Part shown: positions 22,925 through 28,867 of the stretch, in pieces
Numbering within the stretch: the first letter of the stretch is position 1
Layout of the letters: each line of letters starts with the position of its first letter
Virus record (IMG/VR): IMGVR_UViG_3300045284_000266
Location: 1-31,264 of that record
Strand: one strand, 5' to 3'
Length of the DNA: 31,264 nt
DNA from: a virus
Notes under the pieces: model-generated
The model's input: the letters and a program-made list of their open reading frames with translations, nothing else
Database searches by the model: none
What the model was told of the DNA's origin: nothing
Translations under genes and position numbers: made by a program

Positions 22925-24231
22925 TGCTCAAACCTTTGCGACCAGACACCGTACCGAAGGGCATCGATTGAATGGTCGAATGCTTTGATGATCTTGCCGT
23001 TCGCGTCTTTGCGGTAGCTCAGCATCTCGGCGCGCAGATTGGTGCAGCGCGGATGCACCTTGACTCGGCGCCGGCCGTTGCTATCGAGCGCCAGCGCCCG
23101 CCGCAGCTCTTTGATGCTTTCCTCAACATCGCTCGGGCTGTTGCGGGTGTACACGCCGCCAGCATGCAAGCGGCCCTTCAGCTCGGCCGCGCTCTTATCG
23201 ACGACGGCATAGTCAGGATGCGGGTAGGGCAGCGCCAGAACGTCAGCCACATGGACATCCGAGAGCAGTCCCGCTTCGTCACTCTCGGCAAACACGTTGA
23301 TTGTACCATTCGATCGCACCTGGGCCAGCAGAAACACGCGCGGGTGACTATCGGCCGTCCACTGTCCTGTCTGCGCGTCGCGCACGCCCACGTAGCCGTC
23401 GTCAACGAACCAGAGGACTTCGCCCGCGCCCTCCTGATACTCTGCGTCGGCGGTCACGTTTCCGTCAGATGGCCCGTCGCTCCAGACGCCGAAGATTACA
23501 CCCGTCGCCTGCACCCACAGCCCGAGGCCCAGCCGCTGGTACTCCGTGCCCACACGCTCGCCGGTCTTGGCGTCGATGTGGCCCAGGCGCTCCAGTTTCT
23601 CTCTATAGGCGCGCCCCTCGGCTGTCCACTGCCCGCCCTGGTAGAGGCGCGGGTTATCTTCGTGCCGGCTGTGCAGCATCGTGACCGTTTGGGCCTGGGC
23701 GCGGATCCACAGCCAGTGGGTGGGCGCGTCCGGGTTGCAATCCGCCAGCAGCTGCTGGTAGGGCATCACGCCGTTGCGCAGCCGGGTGGTCAGCGCCAGC
23801 CAGGCCGCCAGATCCAGCTCGGTCGCCTCCTGGACATAGATCATGTCGTATTCGGTGCTCATGATCTTGCCGGGCTTGTCGAGGCCGCCCACCACGATTT
23901 CACTTTTGTTCGGGTAGTGGTAGGCCTGCCGGAAGTTGCGGCGCGGGCCGTCTTTGATTGGGTCACCGGTGGGCAGCACCTTATCCTCAAACGTGACCAG
24001 CGCGGCCTCGGACAAGCTCTCGCGCGTCTTGCGAATAATCAGCCCGCGCATGCCTGCGTATTTCAGCGCGCAGAAGTGTAGCTTCTCCAAACACGCGCGG
24101 CTCTTGCCCGTGCCGGCCGGGCCGCTGATCACGATCTCAGTCGCGCGACTGCGCCACAGATCGACCGCAGCGCCGTGGGCGCTGTAGCCGCGCGGTGGTA
24201 GTGGCTTATGCGTCGTCAGGGTCGAAAGCAT
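22921..24231 (-). CDS. terL: Terminase large subunit
   Basis: This 436-residue packaging motor cuts concatemeric DNA and drives it into the prohead. The ATPase has Walker A GPAGTGKS (37-44), an adenine-side segment LIIRKTRESLSEAALVTFED, and Walker B MIYVQEATEL at about 130-139 with its catalytic Glu. The C-terminal nuclease domain has the first acidic strand VLWFVDDGYVG, a second acidic site AVVDKSAAELK, and the final motif HSIDALRYGVW. It starts at ATG 24231, overlapping terS by 26 bases. The fold corresponds to the Terminase_6 / terL family; length is normal. Confidence 0.95.
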   Translation of the reverse strand: MLSTLTTHKPLPPRGYSAHGAAVDLWRSRATEIVISGPAGTGKSRACLEKLHFCALKYAGMRGLIIRKTRESLSEAALVTFEDKVLPTGDPIKDGPRRNFRQAYHYPNKSEIVVGGLDKPGKIMSTEYDMIYVQEATELDLAAWLALTTRLRNGVMPYQQLLADCNPDAPTHWLWIRAQAQTVTMLHSRHEDNPRLYQGGQWTAEGRAYREKLERLGHIDAKTGERVGTEYQRLGLGLWVQATGVIFGVWSDGPSDGNVTADAEYQEGAGEVLWFVDDGYVGVRDAQTGQWTADSHPRVFLLAQVRSNGTINVFAESDEAGLLSDVHVADVLALPYPHPDYAVVDKSAAELKGRLHAGGVYTRNSPSDVEESIKELRRALALDSNGRRRVKVHPRCTNLRAEMLSYRKDANGKIIKAFDHSIDALRYGVWSQRFEQ

Positions 24232-24724
24232 CGGTTTTCTCGTAGACCTTGAACAGCGGTTGCCCGTCGGCGCCGGTGTGCTCGACCTTATCGGTGAACA
24301 GCTTGTGATGCTTGCCCAGCTGAATCAGCGCGGCCTGGGCGTCGTATAGCTCCAGAGCGATTCGCTCTTCGGTCACATCGTCCTTCAGCGTGCGCGTCGT
24401 GACACTGACCTTATGCAGCAGGTGGAGCGGCTTATCATCGCCCAGATCGAAACCGCGCAGATCGCCGCCGGGCGTGACCCGAATGAACGGCGCGACACTG
24501 CCGCGCGCGTGGTCGGTGAGCCGCGTCAGCACCTCATCGGCGCCCATCTTCAGCTCAGCCAGGCGGGCCGCGATAGCTTCCTGGATGTCAGGTTTTGTCA
24601 GGTTCTCGCTGCCGATCGAGCGCGCCGATCGCTCCGAGTAGCCCGCGTCGATCGCCGCCTTGGTCGCATTCCAATGCGTCAAATAGAATTCGACAAACGC
24701 GACCTGTTTTTTACTCAGTCCCAT
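24206..24724 (-). CDS. terS: Terminase small subunit (Terminase_2 family)
   Basis: A 172-residue DNA-recognition subunit of the packaging motor. The N-terminus has the Terminase_2 pattern: LSKKQVAFVEFYLTHWNATKAA, then AGYSERSARSIGSENLTKPDIQEAI, an HTH-type module. The middle (MGADEVLTRLTDHARGSVAPFI) is a conserved oligomerisation helix, and the C-terminus is acidic. The start ATG sits directly against one arm of a perfect 23-bp inverted repeat whose other arm is codons 40-47. Only a weak AGG lies upstream, inside the repeat. Confidence 0.93.
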   Translation of the reverse strand: MGLSKKQVAFVEFYLTHWNATKAAIDAGYSERSARSIGSENLTKPDIQEAIAARLAELKMGADEVLTRLTDHARGSVAPFIRVTPGGDLRGFDLGDDKPLHLLHKVSVTTRTLKDDVTEERIALELYDAQAALIQLGKHHKLFTDKVEHTGADGQPLFKVYEKTDAFDPDDA

Positions 24725-24747
24725 GAGAACCTGACAAAACCTGACAT
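24585..24747. repeat. Perfect 23-bp inverted repeat spanning terS start; candidate pac/cos or RNA switch
   Basis: The arms are 24585-24607 and 24725-24747, separated by 117 bases. Each arm carries two direct copies of TGTCAGGTT, so four copies lie in 163 bases. The left arm encodes ENLTKPDI of TerS. The right arm ends at the base before the terS ATG. In the mRNA the two arms could pair into a 23-bp stem hiding the ribosome site; in DNA they could be terminase recognition repeats. Sequence identity is exact. Confidence 0.85.
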
Positions 24748-24748
24748 G

Positions 24749-24886
24749 CTACGGCGCCGCCCGGCGCTGACCCAGCACCCACAGGATCGCTTCGTACACC
24801 GCGCGCGCGATAACCCAGCCAATGCCCACGAAGAAACCGAACAAGATCAGGTTCACCCACAGGTATGCCGTAAAGCCGATGTCCAT
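24749..24886 (-). CDS. 45-residue membrane protein (possible holin)
   Basis: The gene starts at ATG 24886 with AGGGA five bases before it, and reads MDIGFTAYLWVNLILFGFFV then GIGWVIARAVYEAILWVLGQ, ending RRAAP. One long or two short hydrophobic helices are visible, with a basic C-terminus. It lies between the amidase cluster and terS. Small membrane proteins next to an endolysin are typical holin candidates. The role is inferred. Confidence 0.65.
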   Translation of the reverse strand: MDIGFTAYLWVNLILFGFFVGIGWVIARAVYEAILWVLGQRRAAP

Positions 24887-24902
24887 AGCTTCCCTCGTAT
24901 CC

Positions 24903-25007
24903 TCACTTCAGCGAAAAGATAAAATACAACAACGCCCCTATCCCGTACCAGATCGCGACCCAGATCAGGCCGCCGACGATGATCACGGCGATGTGCGCCG
25001 CACGCAT
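24903..25007 (-). CDS. 34-residue membrane peptide
   Basis: Starting two bases after the stop of the upstream gene, it reads MRAAHIAVIIVGGLIWVAIW then YGIGALLYFIFSLK. Almost the whole chain is hydrophobic with charged ends, a single-pass membrane peptide. Together with the adjacent 45-residue protein it could form a holin/antiholin pair. No family is recognised. Confidence 0.6.
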   Translation of the reverse strand: MRAAHIAVIIVGGLIWVAIWYGIGALLYFIFSLK

Positions 25008-25009
25008 GC

Positions 25010-25249
25010 TCACCGCTTCGCCTCCCGAATGCGCCGACTGAGATCCGACTCGGCGCGGTTGTCGTTCGAGGGGCTATCCGCGCTCCGCTCCGCGCAGCGG
25101 CAGTAGGCGATCATGAGACTGCACGCGGAGCAGAAGTCAAAGCCGTAGCGCGAGATGATCGGCGGGCGCTGCTGAGCGCGCCGCCCCCAGCTCCGCAGCG
25201 CATTGGCGCGCTCGGTCTCGGTCTGGCCGAACGGATAATGATCGAACAT
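25010..25249 (-). CDS. Small Cys-rich protein next to amidase
   Basis: This gene encodes 79 residues, with AAGGAG five bases before ATG 25249. A Cys cluster, FDFCSACSLMIAYCRCAERS (about residues 38-57), has the CxxC...CxC spacing of a small zinc ribbon or disulfide-bonded unit. The remainder is basic and polar (SNDNRAESDLSRRIREAKR). It starts nine bases after the amidase stop. Its function is unknown; a regulatory or accessory lysis role is possible from location only. Confidence 0.6.
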   Translation of the reverse strand: MFDHYPFGQTETERANALRSWGRRAQQRPPIISRYGFDFCSACSLMIAYCRCAERSADSPSNDNRAESDLSRRIREAKR

Positions 25250-25258
25250 CGTCGCTCC

Positions 25259-26023
25259 TTACACGGGCCGTGCATAGCTGGCCGGCAGAAACCCGATTCC
25301 CGGCTCCGTCGTCGCACTGTCACTCACCCACAAATAGCCGTCCTGTTCCTGCCCCACGTTGATGACATCACCCGCCGCAAGCCAGGTCATGCCGTTGTCT
25401 GGGCCGCCGGCCAGCGGCGCGTCCGGCGCGCGCGCAGTCAGCACGGCACAGGGTGCAACAACCCGCCAGGCGACATAGGTCGGCACGGGCGCGAGCACCG
25501 TATCCCGCCAGGCGATGAAGTCAGCATGACTCCAGTTCGTGGGATCCGATTTTCGCTGGTACGGCCCGGCAATCGCGATCTGGCCGTGGGTCTCGATCGA
25601 CGGGACGGCGATCATGTAGTCGTGCGTGAGCTTCTCAAGCAGCCACGCCAGCGCGTCCTTCTGCGCCGCCGGCCAGGACTCACCCGAGGCGTGCAGGCAC
25701 TCGATCCCGATCGAGTGCGGATTACTGTAGGCCGGCTGCGCTGTCCATGTGCCGTTCGATTGCTGGCCGCCGGCGTGCCAGGCCTGATAGATGCGGCTGT
25801 CGAGAAACTGGATAATCTCGCCGCCCTTGCCGATCAGGAAGTCGGCCGAGACATCGGCGGAATTGTAGAGGTAGCCCGCCGCGCTCTGGAGCGTCTGGCC
25901 CTTGGCGCCCTCGGTCGAATGCACGACGATCGCCGTCGGCGCGCTTGGGCGCGTCGCGTAGCCGTGGTAGACCGGGTAGGTCTTGGCCTTGTTGTATGTC
26001 GTGGTGTCGATGTGGTACGTCAT
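25259..26023 (-). CDS. N-acetylmuramoyl-L-alanine amidase (Amidase_2) with SH3-like tail; endolysin
   Basis: This gene encodes 254 residues. Amidase_2 enzymes cut the amide between MurNAc and L-alanine in peptidoglycan. The zinc and catalytic residues fall in order: VVHSTEG (His35), the mid-domain AWHAGG (His83), IGIECLH (Glu108), THGQIA (His146) and RKSDP (Lys158, Asp160). From about 185 an SH3-like wall-binding domain follows (AWRVVAPCAVLTARAPD, AGDVINVGQEQDGYLWVSD). The start ATG (26023) overlaps the membrane-protein stop as ATGA. There is no signal peptide, so release needs a holin, for which small membrane genes flank it. Confidence 0.92.
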   Translation of the reverse strand: MTYHIDTTTYNKAKTYPVYHGYATRPSAPTAIVVHSTEGAKGQTLQSAAGYLYNSADVSADFLIGKGGEIIQFLDSRIYQAWHAGGQQSNGTWTAQPAYSNPHSIGIECLHASGESWPAAQKDALAWLLEKLTHDYMIAVPSIETHGQIAIAGPYQRKSDPTNWSHADFIAWRDTVLAPVPTYVAWRVVAPCAVLTARAPDAPLAGGPDNGMTWLAAGDVINVGQEQDGYLWVSDSATTEPGIGFLPASYARPV

Positions 26024-26403
26024 AGCCACCTGCCCAGCAGCTGCGCCAAGAGCAGGATCGTCATGGCCCCCAGCCAGAGGTTGAGATACAGCTGCCGCCG
26101 TGCGCGTTCGGGGCGATCGGACGAGAGCCACTCTTCGATGTGCGTGACCCGCTGCACCAGATTGGTCAGCACGTTGAGATTGAGATCGCCCTGGTCGTAG
26201 CGCCGCAGCAGTTTGCGGGTCGCATCGTCGATATTGCCGTCGGCGACCGCGCCCACGATGCCGATCTCCCGGCGCAGGTCGTCGCGCTCGGTCAGCAGCT
26301 CGACCGGGGCGTGCGTGTCGCCGGCGGTGGCGATCGAGATCTCGATATGCTCCAGGCGGCGGATCTTCGCCTGCCGAATTTTCGCTAAGGCCTCATCACG
26401 CAT
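26020..26403 (-). CDS. Coiled-coil protein with C-terminal membrane anchor (holin/spanin candidate)
   Basis: This gene encodes 127 residues from ATG 26403, which overlaps the upstream gene by 8 bases. Residues 1-100 are charged and helical (ALAKIRQAKIRRLEHIEI, RRYDQGDLNLNVLTNLVQRV). One hydrophobic helix at the end (YLNLWLGAMTILLLAQLLG) precedes RWL. It lies directly before the amidase and is ATGA-coupled to it. A tail-anchored membrane protein here is a plausible holin or lysis regulator. Not recognised by family. Confidence 0.65.
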   Translation of the reverse strand: MRDEALAKIRQAKIRRLEHIEISIATAGDTHAPVELLTERDDLRREIGIVGAVADGNIDDATRKLLRRYDQGDLNLNVLTNLVQRVTHIEEWLSSDRPERARRQLYLNLWLGAMTILLLAQLLGRWL

Positions 26404-26773
26404 CGCCGACTGCCTTCCGCCGCTCGTCGAGCAGTTGCTCGACCTCCGGCCAGCGCGTGACGATGTTCGCCCAGAGGTGCTTGATGTTCGCAATATCGGC
26501 GGAGATCTCCGCCAGCAGCGGCGCGCGCGCGTCGAAGGATGCTTGGAGCGTGCGCAGATCGGCCACCAGCGCCGCATCGATCGCGTCCAATCGCGCCTGC
26601 ATATTGTCCTCGATCTCCACGATCGCGTGCTGCAAGCGATTGGTTTTGTCTTCGCTGGCCTTGAGGATGCGCGTGGTCAGCAGCTCGATCGCGCTTTCGG
26701 GCACGTTCAGCGCGCGCAGCTCAGCGATGCTGGTGCGAATATCGAGGGAGAGGAATTGTGCGTTGTGCGACAT
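26396..26773 (-). CDS. Coiled-coil protein of unknown function
   Basis: This gene encodes 125 residues from ATG 26773. It is almost wholly helical: TSIAELRALNVPESAIELL, RLQHAIVEIEDNMQARLDAI, then DLRTLQASFDARAPLLAEIS and WPEVEQLLDERRK. No membrane segment or catalytic motif is present. It is the first gene of the lysis block, after a 446-base intergenic stretch. It likely associates with the next coiled-coil membrane protein. No clear ribosome site is seen. Confidence 0.6.
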   Translation of the reverse strand: MSHNAQFLSLDIRTSIAELRALNVPESAIELLTTRILKASEDKTNRLQHAIVEIEDNMQARLDAIDAALVADLRTLQASFDARAPLLAEISADIANIKHLWANIVTRWPEVEQLLDERRKAVGDA

Positions 26774-26837
26774 GCGGGAGCCCGCTGCGCGCCGGAGGTG
26801 TGGTACACTCAGTTTACCATAACGGTCAACACTTGTG

Positions 26838-26846
26838 TGCTACAAT
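26838..26846 (+). promoter_or_regulatory. Extended -10 promoter candidate, plus strand
   Basis: TGCTACAAT fits an extended -10 (TGn then TACAAT). No good -35 lies upstream. The same nonamer occurs at the two minus-strand promoters near 28.6 and 29.8 kb. It would drive a rightward transcript through the 18-bp hairpin, against the direction of the phage genes. Confidence 0.4.
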
Positions 26847-26912
26847 GCTCGGCAATCAGGCCGGGCGTGCGTCGGAGGTGTGGTAGCGCCGGCGCAGCTG
26901 CTCGGCCTGGAC

Positions 26913-26953
26913 GCACGAAGGCCGGTTCTCAATCAGAGAACCGGCCTTCGTGC
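26913..26953. other. Perfect 18-bp hairpin
   Basis: Arms 26913-26930 and 26936-26953 are exact reverse complements (core GGCCGGTTCTC with GAGAACCGGCC) around AATCA. Neither side is followed by a T-run. It may be a bidirectional weak terminator, an RNA stability element or a protein-binding cruciform. Confidence 0.6.
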
Positions 26954-27219
26954 TGTGTGGGGGACGCATGCTGTCTTTGCCGGGGCAACAGCGGTGCGCC
27001 CAATCCCACGATTCGTCATGCGGGGCAGCGGCTCCACTGACGCTGGTAGCGACGCCTGGAATGGGTTCCGGTTCCAGGAAGCCCTTATCCGCTGGAGTCC
27101 CCTTGGCGGGCATTGGTACGGCGGCCGGGTAAGGTGTACCGGCTAAAACGACCCATGATGGAGCCGCCGAGCGTGCTGCTCTCACCGCGCGCCTAGTCTA
27201 GCACAGTCGTGCGCAGTAG

Positions 27220-27717
27220 TCAAAGTTGCTGAGGCGGCGCAAAGGCTGCAAGCATGAGCCAGGGTGACATCTGGCGATTCACGTGGAACTGTTTGGTGCC
27301 AAGATGCGTTACCAGGTCGATCGCCTGCTGAATGTACGATGGAGCAACGAGCCAGATGCCCAGATGGGGGGTTCCTGGCGAAAGTTGCCGCAGATCAACC
27401 GTAAATACCTCGTCGCTCGTTTTGTGCTGTTTATATGGCTTAACATACGACAAAAAATCAACACTGAATGCGCTTGTTGTGATGTTCTCGATCGTAAAGG
27501 CGGGATCGTCGATTCGTTGTCGCGTATGAGCACTAGAAAGAATCTTTTTACGCTTGTGTTTGAAGTGCATTGCCCCACTTTGGTGTCTGCTTATGTGGGT
27601 TTTTGATTTATCGATCGTCCAATTAACGTAGACATCTCCCGCGCTGGCGCGTTGCACATTGCCAACACGCGAAACCAGTTGATCGCTGGTAACGAGGATT
27701 TGGATTCGATACGTCAT
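27220..27717 (-). CDS. Unknown protein of the low-GC cargo island
   Basis: This gene encodes 165 residues from ATG 27717, with GGGG about seven bases upstream; a GTG at 27747 would add ten residues. It has no membrane segment. The wording HISRHQSGAMHFKHKRKK (about 52-69) is a His/Lys-rich stretch on a beta-strand background (RIQILVTSDQLVSRV, GDVYVNWTID). Base composition is clearly more AT-rich than the structural genes. It is the last gene of a three-gene leftward group. It could be an accessory (moron) gene, such as an anti-defence or exclusion protein; nothing in the sequence shows which. Confidence 0.6.
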   Translation of the reverse strand: MTYRIQILVTSDQLVSRVGNVQRASAGDVYVNWTIDKSKTHISRHQSGAMHFKHKRKKILSSAHTRQRIDDPAFTIENITTSAFSVDFLSYVKPYKQHKTSDEVFTVDLRQLSPGTPHLGIWLVAPSYIQQAIDLVTHLGTKQFHVNRQMSPWLMLAAFAPPQQL

Positions 27718-27757
27718 CGTTTTCCCCGATAATGCTGTTGTATGCACCGACCAATTG

Positions 27758-27871
27758 TTAGTGTCGCCGAGGACTCATCCTCGTCAGGCAGTGCAGGCTG
27801 CTGCCGACCTGGAGCCAGCGGCGGGCGCGCTCACGGCGGGCGGCGGCGAGTTGTTCGTTGGTGAGGGGCAT
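27758..27871 (-). CDS. Short protein, possibly truncated by a frameshift
   Basis: Three bases after the upstream stop, ATG 27871 opens 37 codons (MPLTNEQLAAARRERARRWL, then a less convincing tail). In the frame one base upstream, open text continues with LPDEDESSATLTIGRCIQQH and ends in a TGA that overlaps the next gene's ATG as ATGA. That pattern suggests an original 50-55-residue gene broken by one indel near 27800. No programmed slippery site is seen. Confidence 0.45.
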   Translation of the reverse strand: MPLTNEQLAAARRERARRWLQVGSSLHCLTRMSPRRH

Positions 27872-27874
27872 TAG

Positions 27875-28330
27875 CTAGTTCTCCAACTCCTCATCTTCTG
27901 AAAATGGCCACTCGTTTAAAATTTGGTCGTTCAGGCGATCGACAGTCTTCTTCGACACGAAGAGGAATCGGTCAGCACTATCATAAAGCTTTATCTTGAC
28001 TATCTGTGGGCGTATCAGGTAGTTCTTTCGACCCGCTACGAGTGAAACCTCAAGTTGTCTTTTATCTTCTGATGGTATCACTTCCCAAAGACCAAAACTC
28101 ACCATTACCTCCCCAGTCTGAAGTACTACATCCGCAGAAACCTTTACAGGCCGTTCCGTTCGGTTCGTCAATTCAATCATAAGCCCAGCACCCAAACCTG
28201 CTTTTGGCCGAAACTCAATCCGCGAAATAATTAACTTTAACTTGTTTTGTTGCTTCCACCGCAAAAACGACAAAAACAACTCAGGCAGCTTTGTGAGGGA
28301 ACCAAGCGTACTTAGTATTGATGCGATCAT
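27875..28330 (-). CDS. Unknown protein of the low-GC cargo island
   Basis: This gene encodes 151 residues from ATG 28330 with AAGGG seven bases upstream; the longer frame to 28537 crosses hairpins and is not needed. Residues 1-30 form an amphipathic, Leu-rich helix (MIASILSTLGSLTKLPELFL). Then comes a beta-sandwich-like region (LMIELTNRTERPVKVSADVV, GLWEVIPSEDKRQLEVSL) and an acidic C-terminus (NEWPFSEDEELEN). Composition is AT-rich for this genome. It may sit at the membrane surface. Function is unknown. Confidence 0.6.
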   Translation of the reverse strand: MIASILSTLGSLTKLPELFLSFLRWKQQNKLKLIISRIEFRPKAGLGAGLMIELTNRTERPVKVSADVVLQTGEVMVSFGLWEVIPSEDKRQLEVSLVAGRKNYLIRPQIVKIKLYDSADRFLFVSKKTVDRLNDQILNEWPFSEDEELEN

Positions 28331-28408
28331 CTCTTTGCCCTTGACACCCCTCGTCGGAGGTGCGACAATAGCAACGCGCTCACGCGCAACAAAATACATA
28401 CACGGAAG

Positions 28409-28442
28409 CCGGCCCCCGCGTTCACAAGCAGGGCCGGTTTTT
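28409..28442 (+). terminator. Terminator-like hairpin, plus strand
   Basis: CCGGCCC (28409-28415) and GGGCCGG (28431-28437) enclose 15 bases and are followed by TTTTT (28438-28442) on the plus strand. It would stop rightward transcription, although no plus-strand gene lies to its left; it may end antisense transcription. Confidence 0.55.
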
Positions 28443-28514
28443 CGTTGGTGGTATTCTAGCATACATGATCCGAGGGGTGGTAAAAGAAGACGCCGGCGGA
28501 GATTCCTGCCGACA

Positions 28515-28575
28515 CACGCACGACCGCCGCGATCCATGGCGCGGATCGCGGCGGTTCCGACAGCGAACGTGCGTG
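28515..28575 (-). other. Large stem-loop at a predicted transcript 5' end
   Basis: An inner 13-bp stem (28523-28535 with 28543-28555, core CCGCCGCGATCC) stacks on an outer 8-bp stem CACGCACG/CGTGCGTG (28515-28522 with 28568-28575), leaving a 12-base bulge. It begins about six bases after the start expected from the minus-strand TACAAT at 28593, so it would form the 5' leader of that RNA. Confidence 0.55.
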
Positions 28576-28585
28576 CGGTATGCGG

Positions 28586-28867
28586 CTATTGTAGCACAGG
28601 CGTCACCGTGTCATCGTGTCCCGCGCGCTCCTCCAGCAGCGCGATCCGCATTGCCACCGCGCGCCACGGCTCATCCTCGCGCAGCACGGCCTCGGCGATG
28701 CCCGCCGATTGCGCGAGCGCCGCCAGGCGCTCGCTACGGCCTGCGGAGCGGCGCTCGCGGGCGATGTAGGCGCGCACGTCGTCAACCAGGAAGCGGATCT
28801 TGCATTGGAGTCGGAACGCGGCTGCCTCCGCCTGCTCCGCCCGCTCATGCCAGGATGCGTCGCTCAC
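28586..28867 (-). CDS. Small coiled-coil protein
   Basis: This gene encodes 93 residues. The start is GTG 28867, because it overlaps the upstream stop as GTGA and has GGGAGG seven bases before it; the ATG six bases upstream would lie too close to that site. The chain is helical and charged throughout (ERAEQAEAAAFRLQCKIRFL, ARERRSAGRSERLAALAQSA, MRIALLEERAGHDD). No DNA-binding or membrane motif is seen. It ends the early operon. Confidence 0.65.
   Translation of the reverse strand: MSDASWHERAEQAEAAAFRLQCKIRFLVDDVRAYIARERRSAGRSERLAALAQSAGIAEAVLREDEPWRAVAMRIALLEERAGHDDTVTPVLQ
28588..28596 (-). promoter_or_regulatory. Extended -10 promoter candidate for the cargo island
   Basis: On the minus strand TGC (28596-28594) followed by TACAAT (28593-28588) forms an extended -10 lying over the end of the 28586-28867 gene. 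No -35 match is present. A start near 28581 would place the large stem-loop at the RNA's 5' end. Confidence 0.5.

Larger units (their letters stand above)
26774..27219. other. 446-base intergenic region with promoter, hairpin and direct repeats
   Basis: This gap holds no gene I can support. It contains a plus-strand extended -10 site (26838-26846), a perfect 18-bp hairpin (26913-26953), a 13-base direct repeat CGGAGGTGTGGTA (26793-26805 and 26873-26885), and a small inverted repeat CCTGGAA/TTCCAGG (27055-27078). Open frames on both strands cross the hairpin and do not look coding. Confidence 0.5.
28331..28585. other. Intergenic control region of the cargo island
   Basis: This gap carries a plus-strand terminator-like hairpin (28409-28442) and a two-part 21-bp inverted repeat (28515-28575). 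The minus-strand message from the promoter at 28588-28596 would begin inside the latter. A weak TTGTTG-16-TATTGT pair on the minus strand lies just ahead of the cargo gene. No gene is supported here. Confidence 0.45.

Noticed and set aside
22972-24081. 369-codon plus-strand open frame
   Set aside because: It is a mirror of terL. High GC content keeps the opposite strand open; the text is Arg/His/Ala-rich with no motifs, while the minus strand has Walker motifs.
26835-27185. Competing open frames of about 100 codons on both strands in the intergenic gap
   Set aside because: Both run through the perfect 18-bp hairpin, lack a ribosome site and show no recognisable protein text. A plus-strand part near 27020-27146 looks mildly protein-like but is not enough.
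27095-27210. tRNA-like folding on the minus strand
   Set aside because: A D-arm-like stretch is present, but no T-loop consensus, anticodon arm or acceptor stem could be found.
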